Source: Simplicispira suum (GTDB lineage Bacteria; Pseudomonadota; Gammaproteobacteria; Burkholderiales; Burkholderiaceae_C). From it: 64,000 bases of DNA. Shown one piece after another: positions 28,174 through 36,846 of the stretch. The stretch is from contig NZ_CP027669.1 of assembly GCF_003008595.1 (NCBI RefSeq), positions 434,001-498,000 on the forward strand, in the 5' to 3' direction. The position numbers and the translations under genes were made by a program. The notes under the pieces were generated by a model, which saw only the letters and a list, made by a program, of their open reading frames with translations, had not been told where the DNA came from and made no database searches. Position 1 is the first letter of the stretch. Each line of letters opens with the position of its first letter.

Positions 28174-28947
28174 TTACAGCCGCACCGGCCGCAGCCCGCG
28201 CACCCAGCGCGCCGTGGGCAGGCCCCAGCGTGCCTGTACGTCGGCGCAGCGCTCGGCCTGCTCGCCGCGCTTGAAGCGCGTGGGCGTGCGCTGGGCCAGC
28301 ACCACGGTGTTGCCTTCGCGCGTGGGCTTGAACGCCCAGAGCGCATCTTCGCCAAAGACCGAGGCCATCTTCTCCAGACTCTGCACGAAACTCGATGTGC
28401 GACCGAACAGATTGACCGTCATGATGCCGTCTTCGGTCAGCAGCGCGCGGCAGTCGGCGTACGCGGCTTCGCTATCGAGTACCGGGGCGGAGGCGTCGTC
28501 GTCGTACAAATCAACCGCCAGTGCGTCCACCGTGCCCTGCCACATCGCGTTTTTGATTTCCTCGCCCGCATCGGCGAGCACCACGCGCAGCTTGGGTCCG
28601 TCGGGCGGCAGCTTGAACCAGGCACGGCAGACCGCCAGCACCTGCGGGTTCAGCTCGATGGCCGTGGTGCACAGGCGCAGCTTCTTGTGGCAGAACTTGG
28701 TGATGGCGCCGGCGCCCAGGCCAAGCTGCATGGCATGGCGTTCGCGCACGCTGGCGGGGTCCACAAACAGCAGCCAGGCCATCATGCGCTGGATGTATTC
28801 CAGCTCCAGATCAAATGGCGCGGCGATGCGCATGGAGCCCTGAATCCAGGGCGTTCCCAGGTGCAGGTGGCGCACCTCGCCATCGTCGGAGACGCTGACT
28901 TCGGGGAGTTCGGCAGGGGCGGTAGAGCGGGATTTGGTGGAAACCAT
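28174..28947 (-). CDS. Spermidine synthase-like methyltransferase-fold protein
   Basis: 257 aa. The Rossmann motif I is LGLGAGAITKFCHKKL, with acidic AIELNP at the end of the next strand, as in spermidine synthases. The segment ALAVDLYDDDASAPVLDSEAAYADCRALLTEDGIMTVNLFG follows, where SpeE has its catalytic Asp (DLYD). Aminopropyl transfer is not proven: many such stand-alone proteins have unknown activity. Cytoplasmic. The start MVSTKSRS has no clear ribosome site. Confidence 0.8.
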   Translation of the reverse strand: MVSTKSRSTAPAELPEVSVSDDGEVRHLHLGTPWIQGSMRIAAPFDLELEYIQRMMAWLLFVDPASVRERHAMQLGLGAGAITKFCHKKLRLCTTAIELNPQVLAVCRAWFKLPPDGPKLRVVLADAGEEIKNAMWQGTVDALAVDLYDDDASAPVLDSEAAYADCRALLTEDGIMTVNLFGRTSSFVQSLEKMASVFGEDALWAFKPTREGNTVVLAQRTPTRFKRGEQAERCADVQARWGLPTARWVRGLRPVRL

Positions 28948-28963
28948 CAGCGAAAATAATAAA

Positions 28964-29524
28964 TCAGATCAGGTCATAAGCAGCAAAGACAGCGTGCCAG
29001 GCCGCGCATTTGCGCTCAAAGCTCCAGGCGGCATGGGCCGGGCTGGTGGAAGGAAGGCGGTGGCTGGCAATCGGCGGGGCCTTGCCGCCCGCAAGCGCCA
29101 CTTGCACCGCCGGCGCATGCCGCGCACTCTCGCCGCCATTGTGGGCGATGGCCGCCAGGTGCGGGCACTGCGCCGTGATGCTGGAAAAATCGTTGCGCTC
29201 ACCGTGGCGGATGGCGGCGTCGAGACTGCCGCTGCGCTCGCAGGCGGCGTACACATCCCACAAACCCAGGCCGTGCGCCAGCAGCCAGGCGCAGCGCCCG
29301 ACATAGTCGTGCGCGCCGGGCTGCGGGTGCTGGGGCCACAGGGCAGCCAGCAGCGGCCAGAACTGGTTGCGCGGGTAGGCGTAGTACTGCCGGGCGCGCA
29401 GCGACGCGGCGCTGGGGAAGCTGCCCAGCACCAGGAGCACGGTGTTTGGCCCCACCACCGGAGCCAGTCCGGTGTGTACCGCAGGCAGCGCGTAGGGGGG
29501 AAAATTTTTTGCTACAACATTCAT
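28964..29524 (-). CDS. DNA-deoxyinosine glycosylase (uracil-DNA glycosylase superfamily)
   Basis: 186 aa. Motif LVLGSFPSAASLRARQYYAYPRNQFWPLL and the later LPSTSPAHA are the hallmark of the family-6 hypoxanthine/deoxyinosine glycosylases, which excise deaminated adenine from DNA. The His in SPAHA and Asn in PRNQFW are in place. The ATG is 1 bp beyond the core of palindromic repeat R5, and the first residues MNVVAK derive from the repeat's arm. The real conserved start of the protein is near residue 18 (LAPVVGPNT). Confidence 0.87.
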   Translation of the reverse strand: MNVVAKNFPPYALPAVHTGLAPVVGPNTVLLVLGSFPSAASLRARQYYAYPRNQFWPLLAALWPQHPQPGAHDYVGRCAWLLAHGLGLWDVYAACERSGSLDAAIRHGERNDFSSITAQCPHLAAIAHNGGESARHAPAVQVALAGGKAPPIASHRLPSTSPAHAAWSFERKCAAWHAVFAAYDLI

Positions 29525-29580
29525 AGCTTATTGCGCTTTATTCATAAGCGTTACAGGCCATTTTTTATCAAATTTTCGAG
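29510..29580 (+). repeat. Palindromic repeat, copy R5 (core 29525-29559)
   Basis: 35-bp core AGCTTATTGCGCTT...AAGCGTTACAGGCC; the left arm TTGCTACAACATTCAT codes on the minus strand for the glycosylase N-terminus, and the right arm with AAATTTT codes for the last residues of TatD. It bridges two genes with almost no free DNA left. Confidence 0.88.
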
Positions 29581-30396
29581 CTTCGGCAAGGCGGCTTGTG
29601 CATTGCGGCAGGTTTGCTGCGCCAAGGCCTCGGGCGTCTCGCCACGCAGCCCAGCCAGCAGTTCGGCGATACGCGGCAGTTCGCCCGGCTCGTTGCGCGC
29701 CTGGGCCTGGCCATCGGCCCGCTCGGCGGCGGTGCGGTAGAGCCAGTGCGGCGCAATATCGGGGGCATCGGTCTCCATCACGATGGCCTCGGGTGGCAGC
29801 GCCTGCGCCAAGCGGCGCACCTGCAGCGCGCGGTCAAAGGTGAGCGTTCCGCCAAAACCCAATTTGAATCCCATCGCAATGAACTGGCGCGCCTGCTGCT
29901 CGCTGCCATTGAAAGCGTGCGCAATGCCGCCCGGCACCGGCAGCTCGCGCAAGGCCTTGAGCACCCGGTCCACCGAGCGGCGCACATGCAGCAGCACCGG
30001 CAAATCAAAGCGCCGCGCCAGGCGCAGTTGCGCGCGCAGCAGCGCCTCCTGGTGCTCGGCGTCGAGTTCGGGAACGAAGTGGTCGAGGCCGATTTCGCCC
30101 ACTGCCACCAGGGCTGGATCGCTCCGGCCCGCCTCCAGGGCGAATTCGAGCGCCTGCAGATCGGCCTCGCCCGCACCGGGCGAACACAGGGGGTGGATGC
30201 CCAGCGCATAGCTGTCGCCATAGCGGTGCGCCAGCGCGCGCACCGCGTCGAAGTTGTGCACGTCCACGGCCGGAATGACGATGTGGCCGACACCGCGCTC
30301 GTGGGCGCGCTGGCGCACGGCGTCTACATCGTGCGCGAACTCGCGCGCGTCCAGGTGGCAGTGGGTATCGATCCAGCGGGGCATCGCAAACATCAT
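29551..30396 (-). CDS. TatD-family metal-dependent hydrolase/DNase
   Basis: 281 aa. TIM-barrel amidohydrolase fold: metal ligands in IDTHCHLDAREF, catalytic-site acids in AVGEIGLDH (Glu near 100), LHVRRS (His), GIAHAFNGS (His) and VMETDAPDI (Asp). TatD proteins act as 3'-5' exonucleases or D-aminoacyl-related hydrolases. Starts at 30396 or 30384 (MPRWID) are both possible. The C-terminus LIKNGL and the stop codon are encoded by repeat R5. Confidence 0.92.
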   Translation of the reverse strand: MMFAMPRWIDTHCHLDAREFAHDVDAVRQRAHERGVGHIVIPAVDVHNFDAVRALAHRYGDSYALGIHPLCSPGAGEADLQALEFALEAGRSDPALVAVGEIGLDHFVPELDAEHQEALLRAQLRLARRFDLPVLLHVRRSVDRVLKALRELPVPGGIAHAFNGSEQQARQFIAMGFKLGFGGTLTFDRALQVRRLAQALPPEAIVMETDAPDIAPHWLYRTAAERADGQAQARNEPGELPRIAELLAGLRGETPEALAQQTCRNAQAALPKLENLIKNGL

Positions 30397-30471
30397 GCCG
30401 CAAGCGGCTGCGTGGGCGCCCTGAACGTGCTACCTTGGCGCATCCCCCGTGCGCCGGCTCTGGCAATCACC

Positions 30472-31299
30472 ATGTTTCACGGCCTTCTTCATTCCCTTGG
30501 GCAGGCGCTGGCACGCTACCTGTCGCAGCCGCACAGCAGCATTCAGACCGGCATGCCCACCGATCGCAGAGCGCTCGCGCAGCAGCTGCGGCCGGGCGAT
30601 GTGCTGCTAGTGGAAGGCAACAGCCGTGTCTCCACCGTCATCAAGTATTTCACGCAGTCCACCTGGTCGCATGCGGCGTTCTTTGTCGGTCCACAGCTGG
30701 GCGGATGCAACGCACTTGGCGAGCCGTATCTGCTGATCGAGGCCGACATGATCGACGGCGTCTGCAAGCGCCCTTTGTCGCACTACGCCACGTACCCGAC
30801 GCGCATTTGCCGTCCCGTCGGCTTGAGCGCCACCGACCTGCAGCAAGTGCTGCTTGAGATCACCAGCAAGCTCGGTGCCCAATACGATCTGCGCAACGTG
30901 TTCGACCTGGCGCGCTACTTTTTGCCAGCCCTGCCAGTGCATGGGCATTGGCGACGGCGCCTGCTCGCGCTGGGCAGTGGCGACCCCACACGGGCGATTT
31001 GCTCCTCATTGATCGCCGAGGCCTTCCAGAGCGTCAACTACCCGGTGCTGCCGGCCATCACGGCGGAGTGCCATCAGGATGCGCAGCGCCTGCACGCAGT
31101 GATGGAGACGATCTACCACATCCGCAACAGACGCTTGTTTGTACCGCGCGACTTTGATGTCTCGCCCTATTTCGACATTGTCAAACCGGCACTGGCCGAA
31201 GGTTTCGACTTCCATCGCATGCACTGGGAGGCCGAGGACGTTTCGGTTTCTGTTCAGGCCTCGTCGCCTGCGGAAAGCGCAAGCAAGCGTTCGACCTGA
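30472..31299 (+). CDS. YiiX/YebB-like NlpC/P60 (papain-fold) protein
   Basis: 275 aa. LRPGDVLLVEGNSRVSTVIKYFTQSTWSHAAFFVG contains the His of the permuted papain-fold family, and AICSSLIAEAFQSV contains the Cys. These YiiX/LRAT-like NlpC/P60 proteins act on amide or acyl bonds; the substrate is unknown. No signal peptide is evident. Its 3' end overlaps the convergent thioredoxin-like gene by 46 bp. Confidence 0.8.
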   Translation: MFHGLLHSLGQALARYLSQPHSSIQTGMPTDRRALAQQLRPGDVLLVEGNSRVSTVIKYFTQSTWSHAAFFVGPQLGGCNALGEPYLLIEADMIDGVCKRPLSHYATYPTRICRPVGLSATDLQQVLLEITSKLGAQYDLRNVFDLARYFLPALPVHGHWRRRLLALGSGDPTRAICSSLIAEAFQSVNYPVLPAITAECHQDAQRLHAVMETIYHIRNRRLFVPRDFDVSPYFDIVKPALAEGFDFHRMHWEAEDVSVSVQASSPAESASKRST

Positions 31300-31589
31300 G
31301 CCAACCACTCCTGCACGCTGACATGCCGTCCCCGCTCCAGGACCAGTTTGCCGTCCAGATAGAAGCGCAGCACCGGCAGGCTGAACACGCCTTGCTGGGC
31401 ACAGACGCGGGGTGCCTCTGCGCAATCGACATAGGCCAACGCGACCTGCGGGAAATGCTGCGCCATCTCGCGCTCAAGGCGCGGACGCAGCACCTGGCAG
31501 ACGCCGCAGTGGGCGCCGCCAAACAGCAGCATCGCTGCCGCAGCGTGGACATGTTTCTGTAGCGCTTGCTCGCAGGAGATGGCGTCCAT
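31254..31589 (-). CDS. Thioredoxin-family protein
   Basis: 111 aa from ATG 31589 with AGGTG upstream. It has a thioredoxin fold with redox motif CGVC (LFGGAHCGVCQVLRPRLE) and the cis-proline segment VFSLPVLRFYLDG. A second Cys pair is possible (DCAEAPRVCAQ). CGVC differs from the CGPC of classical thioredoxin. Probably a cytoplasmic thiol-disulfide protein; the partner is unknown. It starts 11 bp after the SMR stop and its 3' end runs into the oppositely oriented YiiX-like gene. Confidence 0.85.
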   Translation of the reverse strand: MDAISCEQALQKHVHAAAAMLLFGGAHCGVCQVLRPRLEREMAQHFPQVALAYVDCAEAPRVCAQQGVFSLPVLRFYLDGKLVLERGRHVSVQEWLAQVERLLALSAGDEA

Positions 31590-31599
31590 CGCGCCCACC

Positions 31600-31932
31600 T
31601 CAGTGCGCAGCCGTCTTGGAAAACAGCTGAATGACCGCCACGCCCGCCACGATCAGCGCCATGCCGATACCGGCTGCCCAGTCGATGGACTGTTGGTACA
31701 GCACGTATCCCGCCAGGGTGATGAGCACGATGCCCAAGCCCGACCAGATGGCGTAGGCGACGCCGATGGGCATGGTCTTCAAGGTGAGCGACAGGCAATA
31801 GAACGCCGCGCCGTAGCCCAGCACCACGATGGTCGAGGGCAGCAGGCGCGTGAAGCCCGCGCTGGCCTTCAGCGCCGACGTGGCCACCACTTCGGCCACG
31901 ATGGCGGTGCTCAGAATCCAGTAAACGCTCAC
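31600..31932 (-). CDS. Small multidrug resistance (SMR) family efflux protein
   Basis: 110 aa, the length of EmrE. Four helices; the essential membrane-embedded Glu is in AIVAEVVATSALK of helix 1, and YAIWSGLGIV and Trp in helix 3 are conserved. SMR dimers exchange protons for cationic drugs or guanidinium. I place the start at GTG 31932 (MSVYWILS) because GAGG lies 8 bp upstream; the longer GTG at 31941 adds three residues. Confidence 0.9.
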   Translation of the reverse strand: MSVYWILSTAIVAEVVATSALKASAGFTRLLPSTIVVLGYGAAFYCLSLTLKTMPIGVAYAIWSGLGIVLITLAGYVLYQQSIDWAAGIGMALIVAGVAVIQLFSKTAAH

Positions 31933-31942
31933 GCCGCGCACC

Positions 31943-32650
31943 TCAAGCTGGGACGCCTGCGCCTTGCACCAGCCGCCCCGCCACCAGGCGCAGCACCCGG
32001 TCGCAGCGCGCGGCCAGGGTTTCGTCGTGCGTCACCATGACAAAGGCGGTGCCCTGCTCACGCGCCAGTTGCAGCATGTGCTGAAACACGCCTTCTGCCG
32101 TGCTGCGGTCGAGGTTGCCGGTGGGCTCGTCGGCCAGCACGCAGGCGGGCTTGGTGACCAGCGCGCGCGCAATTGCCACGCGCTGGCGCTCGCCGCCTGA
32201 GAGCTCGGCCGGGCGGTGCTGCACGCGCTCACGCAAACCCACCTGGGCCAGCATTTGCGCCGCCTGGTGCGTGCATTCCGCGTAGGGCAGGCGGCGGATG
32301 CGCAGCGGCATGGCGACGTTGTCGAGTGCGCTGAACTCGGGCAGCAGGTGGTGGAACTGGTAGACAAAGCCCAGGTGCTGGTTGCGCAATAGCCCCTGCT
32401 CAGCCGCGGAGCGCTGCGCCAGGTTCTGGCCCAGCAGTTGCACGCTGCCCGACGTGGGCGCATCGAGCGCGCCCATCAGGTGCAAGAGCGTGCTCTTGCC
32501 CGAGCCCGAGGCGCCAACGATGGCCAGGGTCTCGCCGGCATGCACGTCCAGATCAACACCTTGCAGCACGGTGACGTCCAGCCGTCCCTCGGTGAACCGC
32601 TTGGTCAGGCCGCGCACCTGCAAAACAACGTCATTTTTCACGGCACTCAT
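31943..32650 (-). CDS. lolD: Lipoprotein-releasing ABC transporter ATPase LolD
   Basis: 235 aa. ABC ATPase: Walker [13 protein letters not shown], signature [13 protein letters not shown], Walker [14 protein letters not shown]-loop VMVTHD. The LolD motif [27 protein letters not shown] is clear. With LolC/E it extracts outer-membrane lipoproteins from the inner membrane for LolA. The start [12 protein letters not shown] is chosen because the upstream open frame runs through a GC-rich repeat with no family support. Confidence 0.95.
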   Translation of the reverse strand: MSAVKNDVVLQVRGLTKRFTEGRLDVTVLQGVDLDVHAGETLAIVGASGSGKSTLLHLMGALDAPTSGSVQLLGQNLAQRSAAEQGLLRNQHLGFVYQFHHLLPEFSALDNVAMPLRIRRLPYAECTHQAAQMLAQVGLRERVQHRPAELSGGERQRVAIARALVTKPACVLADEPTGNLDRSTAEGVFQHMLQLAREQGTAFVMVTHDETLAARCDRVLRLVAGRLVQGAGVPA

Positions 32651-32683
32651 CTCAGTTATCCATAGCATGACAGTGGCGCTCGC

Positions 32684-32870
32684 CAGGCCAGGGCAGCCGC
32701 GCAAGGGCCGCCCCGCCGCGCTGGCTGCGTCCCCCTGCCCGCATTGGGCAGCAATGCGAGAGCGGGGGCTGAGGGCTGCGGCTCCAGACCTGCCTGCGCA
32801 GGCCTGGACGTGCCCGAAGGGTTGCCGCTTCTGGCGGCTGCGCCGAGACGGGCAGCGTCTCAGGGGGGTG
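32684..32870 (-). repeat. GC-rich dispersed repeat B, copy 1
   Basis: On the minus strand it begins AACACCCCCCTGAGACGC right after the lolC/E stop. It contains ATGCGGGCAGGGGGACGC and GGCGGCCCTTGCGCGG. These blocks, in the same order and orientation, recur at 41187-41327. The middle of the element differs between the copies. It fills the 225-bp gap between lolC/E and lolD. Confidence 0.65.
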
Positions 32871-32874
32871 TTGC

Positions 32875-34128
32875 TCACTCATAGCGCAGCGCCTCCGCCG
32901 GGTTGACGCGGCTGGCGCGCCAGCTCGGGTACAGCGTGGCGACAAAGGACAGCACCAGCGAGATCAGCGCAATCGGCAGGATGTCGGACTGCTGCGGTTC
33001 GCTGGGCATCTTGCTGATGAGGTAGATGTCTTTGGGCAAGAAACTTGCGTGCAGCAGCTGCTCGATGGCCGGCACGATCACGTCGATGTTGTAGGCAATG
33101 CCCAGGCCCAGCAGCAGACCCGCCAAAGTGCCGATCACCCCCACCATGGCGCCCTGCACGACGAAGATGCCCATGATGCTGCGCGGGCTGGCACCCAACG
33201 TGCGCAGGATGGCGATGTCGGCGCGCTTGTCCTGCACCGTCATCACCAGGGTAGAGACGAGATTGAACGCCGCCACCGCAACGATCAGCGTCAGGATGAT
33301 GAACATCATGCGTTTTTCCAGCTGCACCGCCGCAAACCAGGTGCGGTTTTGCTGCGTCCAGTCGCGAATCAAGAGGTTGCCGCTGAGCGTTGCGGCGAGC
33401 TGCTGCGCCACATCGCGCGCCTGGTGCAGGTCCGAGAGGCGCAGGCGCACACCGGTCGGACCTTCGAGGCGGAAGATGCGCTCGGCGTCCTCGATGTGCA
33501 GCAGCACCAGCGCCGAGTCGTATTCGTAATGGCCCGAGTTGAAGGTGCCGGCCACCGTCATCTGCTTGAGGCGCGGCACCACGCCGGCCGGCGTCACCTG
33601 GCCGGACGGCGCAATCAGCGTGACCAGGTCGCCCACCTCCACGCCCAGGGTGTGCGCCAGCTCCACGCCCAGCACCACCTTGAACGCGCCCGGCGCGAGC
33701 TGCGCCACGGCCGCCGCGTTGGCGCTGGCCAGGTCGGTCACCTCGGCCTCGTGCGCCGGGTCGATGCCGCGCACCAGCGCGCCTTTCATGTCTTCGCCAC
33801 GCGCCAGCAGCGCCTGGGCGGACACGTAGGGCGCCGCGCCAACCACCTGCGGATTGCGCCGCGCCTCCTGCATGGTCAACTGCGGGTCGGCCATGGCCGC
33901 GCCGCCGGGCGCAAAGATTTCAATGTGGGAGACCACGCTGAGCATGCGGTCGCGCACCTCTTTCTGAAACCCGTTCATCACCGAGAGCACGATGATCAGC
34001 GCCGCCACGCCAAGCGCAATGCCCAGCATGGAGACGCCCGAGATGAAGGAGATGAAGCCGTTGCGGCGCGTAGCACGACCGGCGCGCGTGTAGCGCCAGC
34101 CCAGCGCAAGTTCGTAAGGGATTTGCAT
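32875..34128 (-). CDS. Lipoprotein-releasing ABC transporter permease (LolC/E family)
   Basis: 417 aa from [15 protein letters not shown] helix near 25-48 ([28 protein letters not shown], the LolC/E signature), a large periplasmic domain, then three C-terminal helices (about 270-300, 325-350, 380-400) with the FtsX fold. Many betaproteobacteria have only this one LolC/E-type permease, which would work as a homodimer (often called LolF). It is followed by lolD after a 225-bp repeat-filled gap; both are on the same strand. Confidence 0.93.
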   Translation of the reverse strand: MQIPYELALGWRYTRAGRATRRNGFISFISGVSMLGIALGVAALIIVLSVMNGFQKEVRDRMLSVVSHIEIFAPGGAAMADPQLTMQEARRNPQVVGAAPYVSAQALLARGEDMKGALVRGIDPAHEAEVTDLASANAAAVAQLAPGAFKVVLGVELAHTLGVEVGDLVTLIAPSGQVTPAGVVPRLKQMTVAGTFNSGHYEYDSALVLLHIEDAERIFRLEGPTGVRLRLSDLHQARDVAQQLAATLSGNLLIRDWTQQNRTWFAAVQLEKRMMFIILTLIVAVAAFNLVSTLVMTVQDKRADIAILRTLGASPRSIMGIFVVQGAMVGVIGTLAGLLLGLGIAYNIDVIVPAIEQLLHASFLPKDIYLISKMPSEPQQSDILPIALISLVLSFVATLYPSWRASRVNPAEALRYE

Positions 34129-34164
34129 GAAGGCGCGATTGTGCCCCGGCGCACAATTGGGGGC

Positions 34165-35121
34165 ATGTCGGACACTACCCATTTGCTGGTGCCCTGGGCG
34201 GCCACCAGCTCCCCTGGCAGCGACCAGGCCTGGCAAGGCCTGGCGCTGCCGCAGCTCGAACGCCTGATCAGGCAACTCACCCCGCTGGCTCCCGATGTTC
34301 AGGAAGAAGCGTGCTTCTCACCCCCGCACGAGCGCGCGCTCGGCCGCGCGCTGGGCCTGGGCGACGCGGATGGCCGCATTGCCTTCGCCGCGCTGCACGC
34401 CGCACAGACCGGCCTGGCCAGTGCCGCCAAACCAGGTGACGGCTGGGCCTTTGTGACGCCCTGCCACTGGCAGGTGCGCACCGACCACGTCACGCTCTCG
34501 GACCCCCAAGCCCTGGACTTGGGCGAAGAAGAGTCGCGCGCACTGCTGGCGCTGATGGCGCCCTGGTTCGCCGAGGACGGCATGGCCCTGCACTACGAAC
34601 AGCCGGGGCGCTGGCTGGCGAGTGGCCCGCTGCTGGCCCAGGTGGCGACCGCCTCGCTCGACCGCGTGCTGCAGCGCGACGTCCGCGCCTGGCTGCCGCC
34701 GGAGGCCGCCGCCGCACCCCTGCGCCGCCTGCACAGCGAAATGCAGATGCTGCTCTACACCCACGCGCTGACCGACGCCCGCGAGGCACGCGGCCTGGCG
34801 CCCATCAACGCCTTCTGGGTGCATGGCTCGGGCGCCCTGCCCGCACCGCTGCCGGCCAGCCAGCCGCCGCAAGTGGTGGAGTCGCTGCGCGGCCCCGCCC
34901 TGCGCGAGGACTGGGCCACCTGGCGCAGCGCCTGGCAGGCGCTGGACGCCGGCCCCGTGGCAGAGCTGGCAGCGCGCGCCGCAAAGGGCCAGCCGGTGCA
35001 GATCACGCTCTGCGGCGAGCGCGGCGCGCTCTCGTGGCGCAGCGCGCCGCGCAGCCTGGCGCAGAAAATTTCAAGCTTTTTTGGCCGCCAGCGCTTATCC
35101 CAATTGCGCGAGCAGCTATGA
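34165..35121 (+). CDS. RpfE-like conserved protein upstream of recJ
   Basis: 318 aa, no signal peptide or membrane helix. I recognise it as the protein usually found next to recJ, annotated RpfE-type or, loosely, 2,3-bisphosphoglycerate-independent phosphoglycerate mutase-like. Conserved-looking blocks are RLIRQLTPLAPDVQEEACFSPPHERALGRALGL, GWAFVTPCHWQVRTDHVTLSDP, and LHSEMQMLLYTH...INAFWVHGSG. Biochemical function is unknown. Its last residues (GRQRLSQLREQL) and the 4-bp overlap with recJ come from palindromic repeat R6. Confidence 0.75.
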   Translation: MSDTTHLLVPWAATSSPGSDQAWQGLALPQLERLIRQLTPLAPDVQEEACFSPPHERALGRALGLGDADGRIAFAALHAAQTGLASAAKPGDGWAFVTPCHWQVRTDHVTLSDPQALDLGEEESRALLALMAPWFAEDGMALHYEQPGRWLASGPLLAQVATASLDRVLQRDVRAWLPPEAAAAPLRRLHSEMQMLLYTHALTDAREARGLAPINAFWVHGSGALPAPLPASQPPQVVESLRGPALREDWATWRSAWQALDAGPVAELAARAAKGQPVQITLCGERGALSWRSAPRSLAQKISSFFGRQRLSQLREQL

Positions 35122-35137
35122 ACATTGTAGCAAGGCA
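35065..35137 (-). repeat. Palindromic repeat, copy R6 (core 35083-35117)
   Basis: 35-bp core on the minus strand AGCTGCT...AAGCGCTGGCGGCC. Its left arm CTTGCTACAATGTTCAT (minus strand) codes on + for the RecJ N-terminus, and the ATG of recJ follows the core directly. The other arm is read as the C-terminus of the RpfE-like protein. Confidence 0.85.
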
Positions 35138-36827
35138 AGTGCCGCCACGCGCCGCCTGGGCGCTAGAGCAGGCGGGGGTGCACCCGCTGCTGGCCCGCCT
35201 GTACGCGGCGCGCGGCGTGCTCAGCCACGACGAGCTGGACGACGGCCTCTCGCGCCTGCTGCCGCCCGCCGGCCTCAAGGGCATCACCGACGCCGCCCGG
35301 CTGCTGGCCGACGCCATCGCCGCGCAGCAGCGCATCTGCATCGTCGCCGACTACGACTGCGACGGCGCCACCGCCTGCGCCGTGGCGCTGCGCGGCCTGC
35401 GCCTGCTGGGAGCACTGCACGTCGACTACCTGGTACCCGACCGCGTGGTGGACGGCTACGGCCTGACCGCGTCCATCGCCCGTCGCGTGAAAGAGCGCGG
35501 TACGGACCTGCTCGTCACCGTGGACAACGGCATTGCCAGCGTGGACGGCGTGGCCGAGGCCAAGGCGCTGGGGCTGGCGGTGCTGGTCACTGACCACCAC
35601 CTGCCGGGCGAGCAGTTGCCCACCGCCGACGCCATCGTCAACCCCAACCAGCCCGGCTGCAGCTTCGAGAGCAAGGCGATTGCGGGGGTCGGCGTGATGT
35701 TTTACGTACTGCTGGCGCTGCGCAGCGAATTGCGCGCACGCGGCGCGTTCGACAAGGCCACGCAGCCGAGGTTGGAGCCCCTGCTGCCGCTGGTCGCCCT
35801 GGGCACCGTGGCCGACGTGGTGCGGCTGGACGCCAACAACCGCCGTCTGGTCGCGCAAGGGCTCAAACGCATCCGCGCTGGCCACGCACCCGCAGGGATT
35901 GCCGCGCTGTTTTCCGCAGCCGGCCGCCGGATGGACGCGGCCACCAGCTTTGACTTTGGCTTTGCCCTGGGGCCGCGCATCAATGCGGCCGGGCGCCTGT
36001 CGGATATGTCGCTGGGCATCGAATGCCTGCTGACCGACGACGCGGGCCACGCCGCGCGGCTGGCCGCCCAGCTCGACGCCATCAACCGCGAGCGCCGCGA
36101 AATCGAGGGCGGCATGCGCGAGCAAGCGCTGCTGATGGCCGAAAACCTGTTTGCGGAAGGGGAGGAACCGCCACCCGCCGTCAGCGTGTTTGACCCCGAT
36201 TTCCACGAGGGCGTGGTCGGCATCGTCGCTTCACGCATCAAGGACAAGCTGCACCGCCCTACCTTTGTGTTCGCCAACAGTGGCGCGCCGGGTGCTGAGG
36301 GCCAGCTCAAGGGTTCGGGCCGCTCGATTGCCGGCTTCCACCTACGCGACGCGCTGGACCTGGTCGCCAAGCGCCACCCTGGCGTGCTGCTCAAGTTCGG
36401 AGGCCACGCCATGGCGGCGGGCTGCACGCTGGCGGCTGGCCGGTTCGCGGTGTTCGAGCAGGCGCTGGCGCAGGTGGCGCGCGAATGGCTGGACGCCGCC
36501 GCGCTCACGCGCCGCATCGACACCGACGGCACGCTGGCGAGCGAATACTGCCGCGCCGACCTGGTGGACACGCTGCACCGCGAGGTCTGGGGCCAGGGCT
36601 TTGCCCCGCCCACCTTCAGCGAAGAGGTCGAGGTGCTGAGCCAGCGCCTGGTGGGCGAAAAGCACCTGTCGCTCAAGCTGCGGCACCAGGGCCGGCCGGT
36701 GGACGGCATCTGGTTTGGCCACACCGACCCGCTGCCGGGCCGGGTGCTGCTGGCGTTTCGGCTCGACGTCAACGAGTGGAAAGGCGAGCGGCGCGTGCAG
36801 TTTCTGGTGGAGGGCGCCCAGCTTTAA
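35118..36827 (+). CDS. recJ: Single-stranded-DNA-specific exonuclease RecJ
   Basis: 569 aa, full length. DHH-superfamily 5'-3' single-strand DNA exonuclease in RecF-pathway recombination and mismatch repair. Motifs: VADYDCDGATA (about 73), VDNGIAS, VTDHHLPGE (about 158), the RINAAGR-type motif GPRINAAGRL, and DHHA1 GGHAMAAG near 435; an OB domain follows. The ATG overlaps the upstream stop as ATGA. The first residues MNIVAR derive from repeat R6 and match MNVVAK of the unrelated glycosylase at 29524. Confidence 0.97.
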   Translation: MNIVARQVPPRAAWALEQAGVHPLLARLYAARGVLSHDELDDGLSRLLPPAGLKGITDAARLLADAIAAQQRICIVADYDCDGATACAVALRGLRLLGALHVDYLVPDRVVDGYGLTASIARRVKERGTDLLVTVDNGIASVDGVAEAKALGLAVLVTDHHLPGEQLPTADAIVNPNQPGCSFESKAIAGVGVMFYVLLALRSELRARGAFDKATQPRLEPLLPLVALGTVADVVRLDANNRRLVAQGLKRIRAGHAPAGIAALFSAAGRRMDAATSFDFGFALGPRINAAGRLSDMSLGIECLLTDDAGHAARLAAQLDAINRERREIEGGMREQALLMAENLFAEGEEPPPAVSVFDPDFHEGVVGIVASRIKDKLHRPTFVFANSGAPGAEGQLKGSGRSIAGFHLRDALDLVAKRHPGVLLKFGGHAMAAGCTLAAGRFAVFEQALAQVAREWLDAAALTRRIDTDGTLASEYCRADLVDTLHREVWGQGFAPPTFSEEVEVLSQRLVGEKHLSLKLRHQGRPVDGIWFGHTDPLPGRVLLAFRLDVNEWKGERRVQFLVEGAQL

Positions 36828-36846
36828 AAAGCTGCTGGCGCGCCCA

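Noticed and set aside
26290..28959. Very long plus-strand open frame opposite the GspE-type ATPase and spermidine synthase-like genes
   Set aside because: A high-GC antisense shadow: rich in His, Arg and Gln, no domain, and it covers two well-supported genes.
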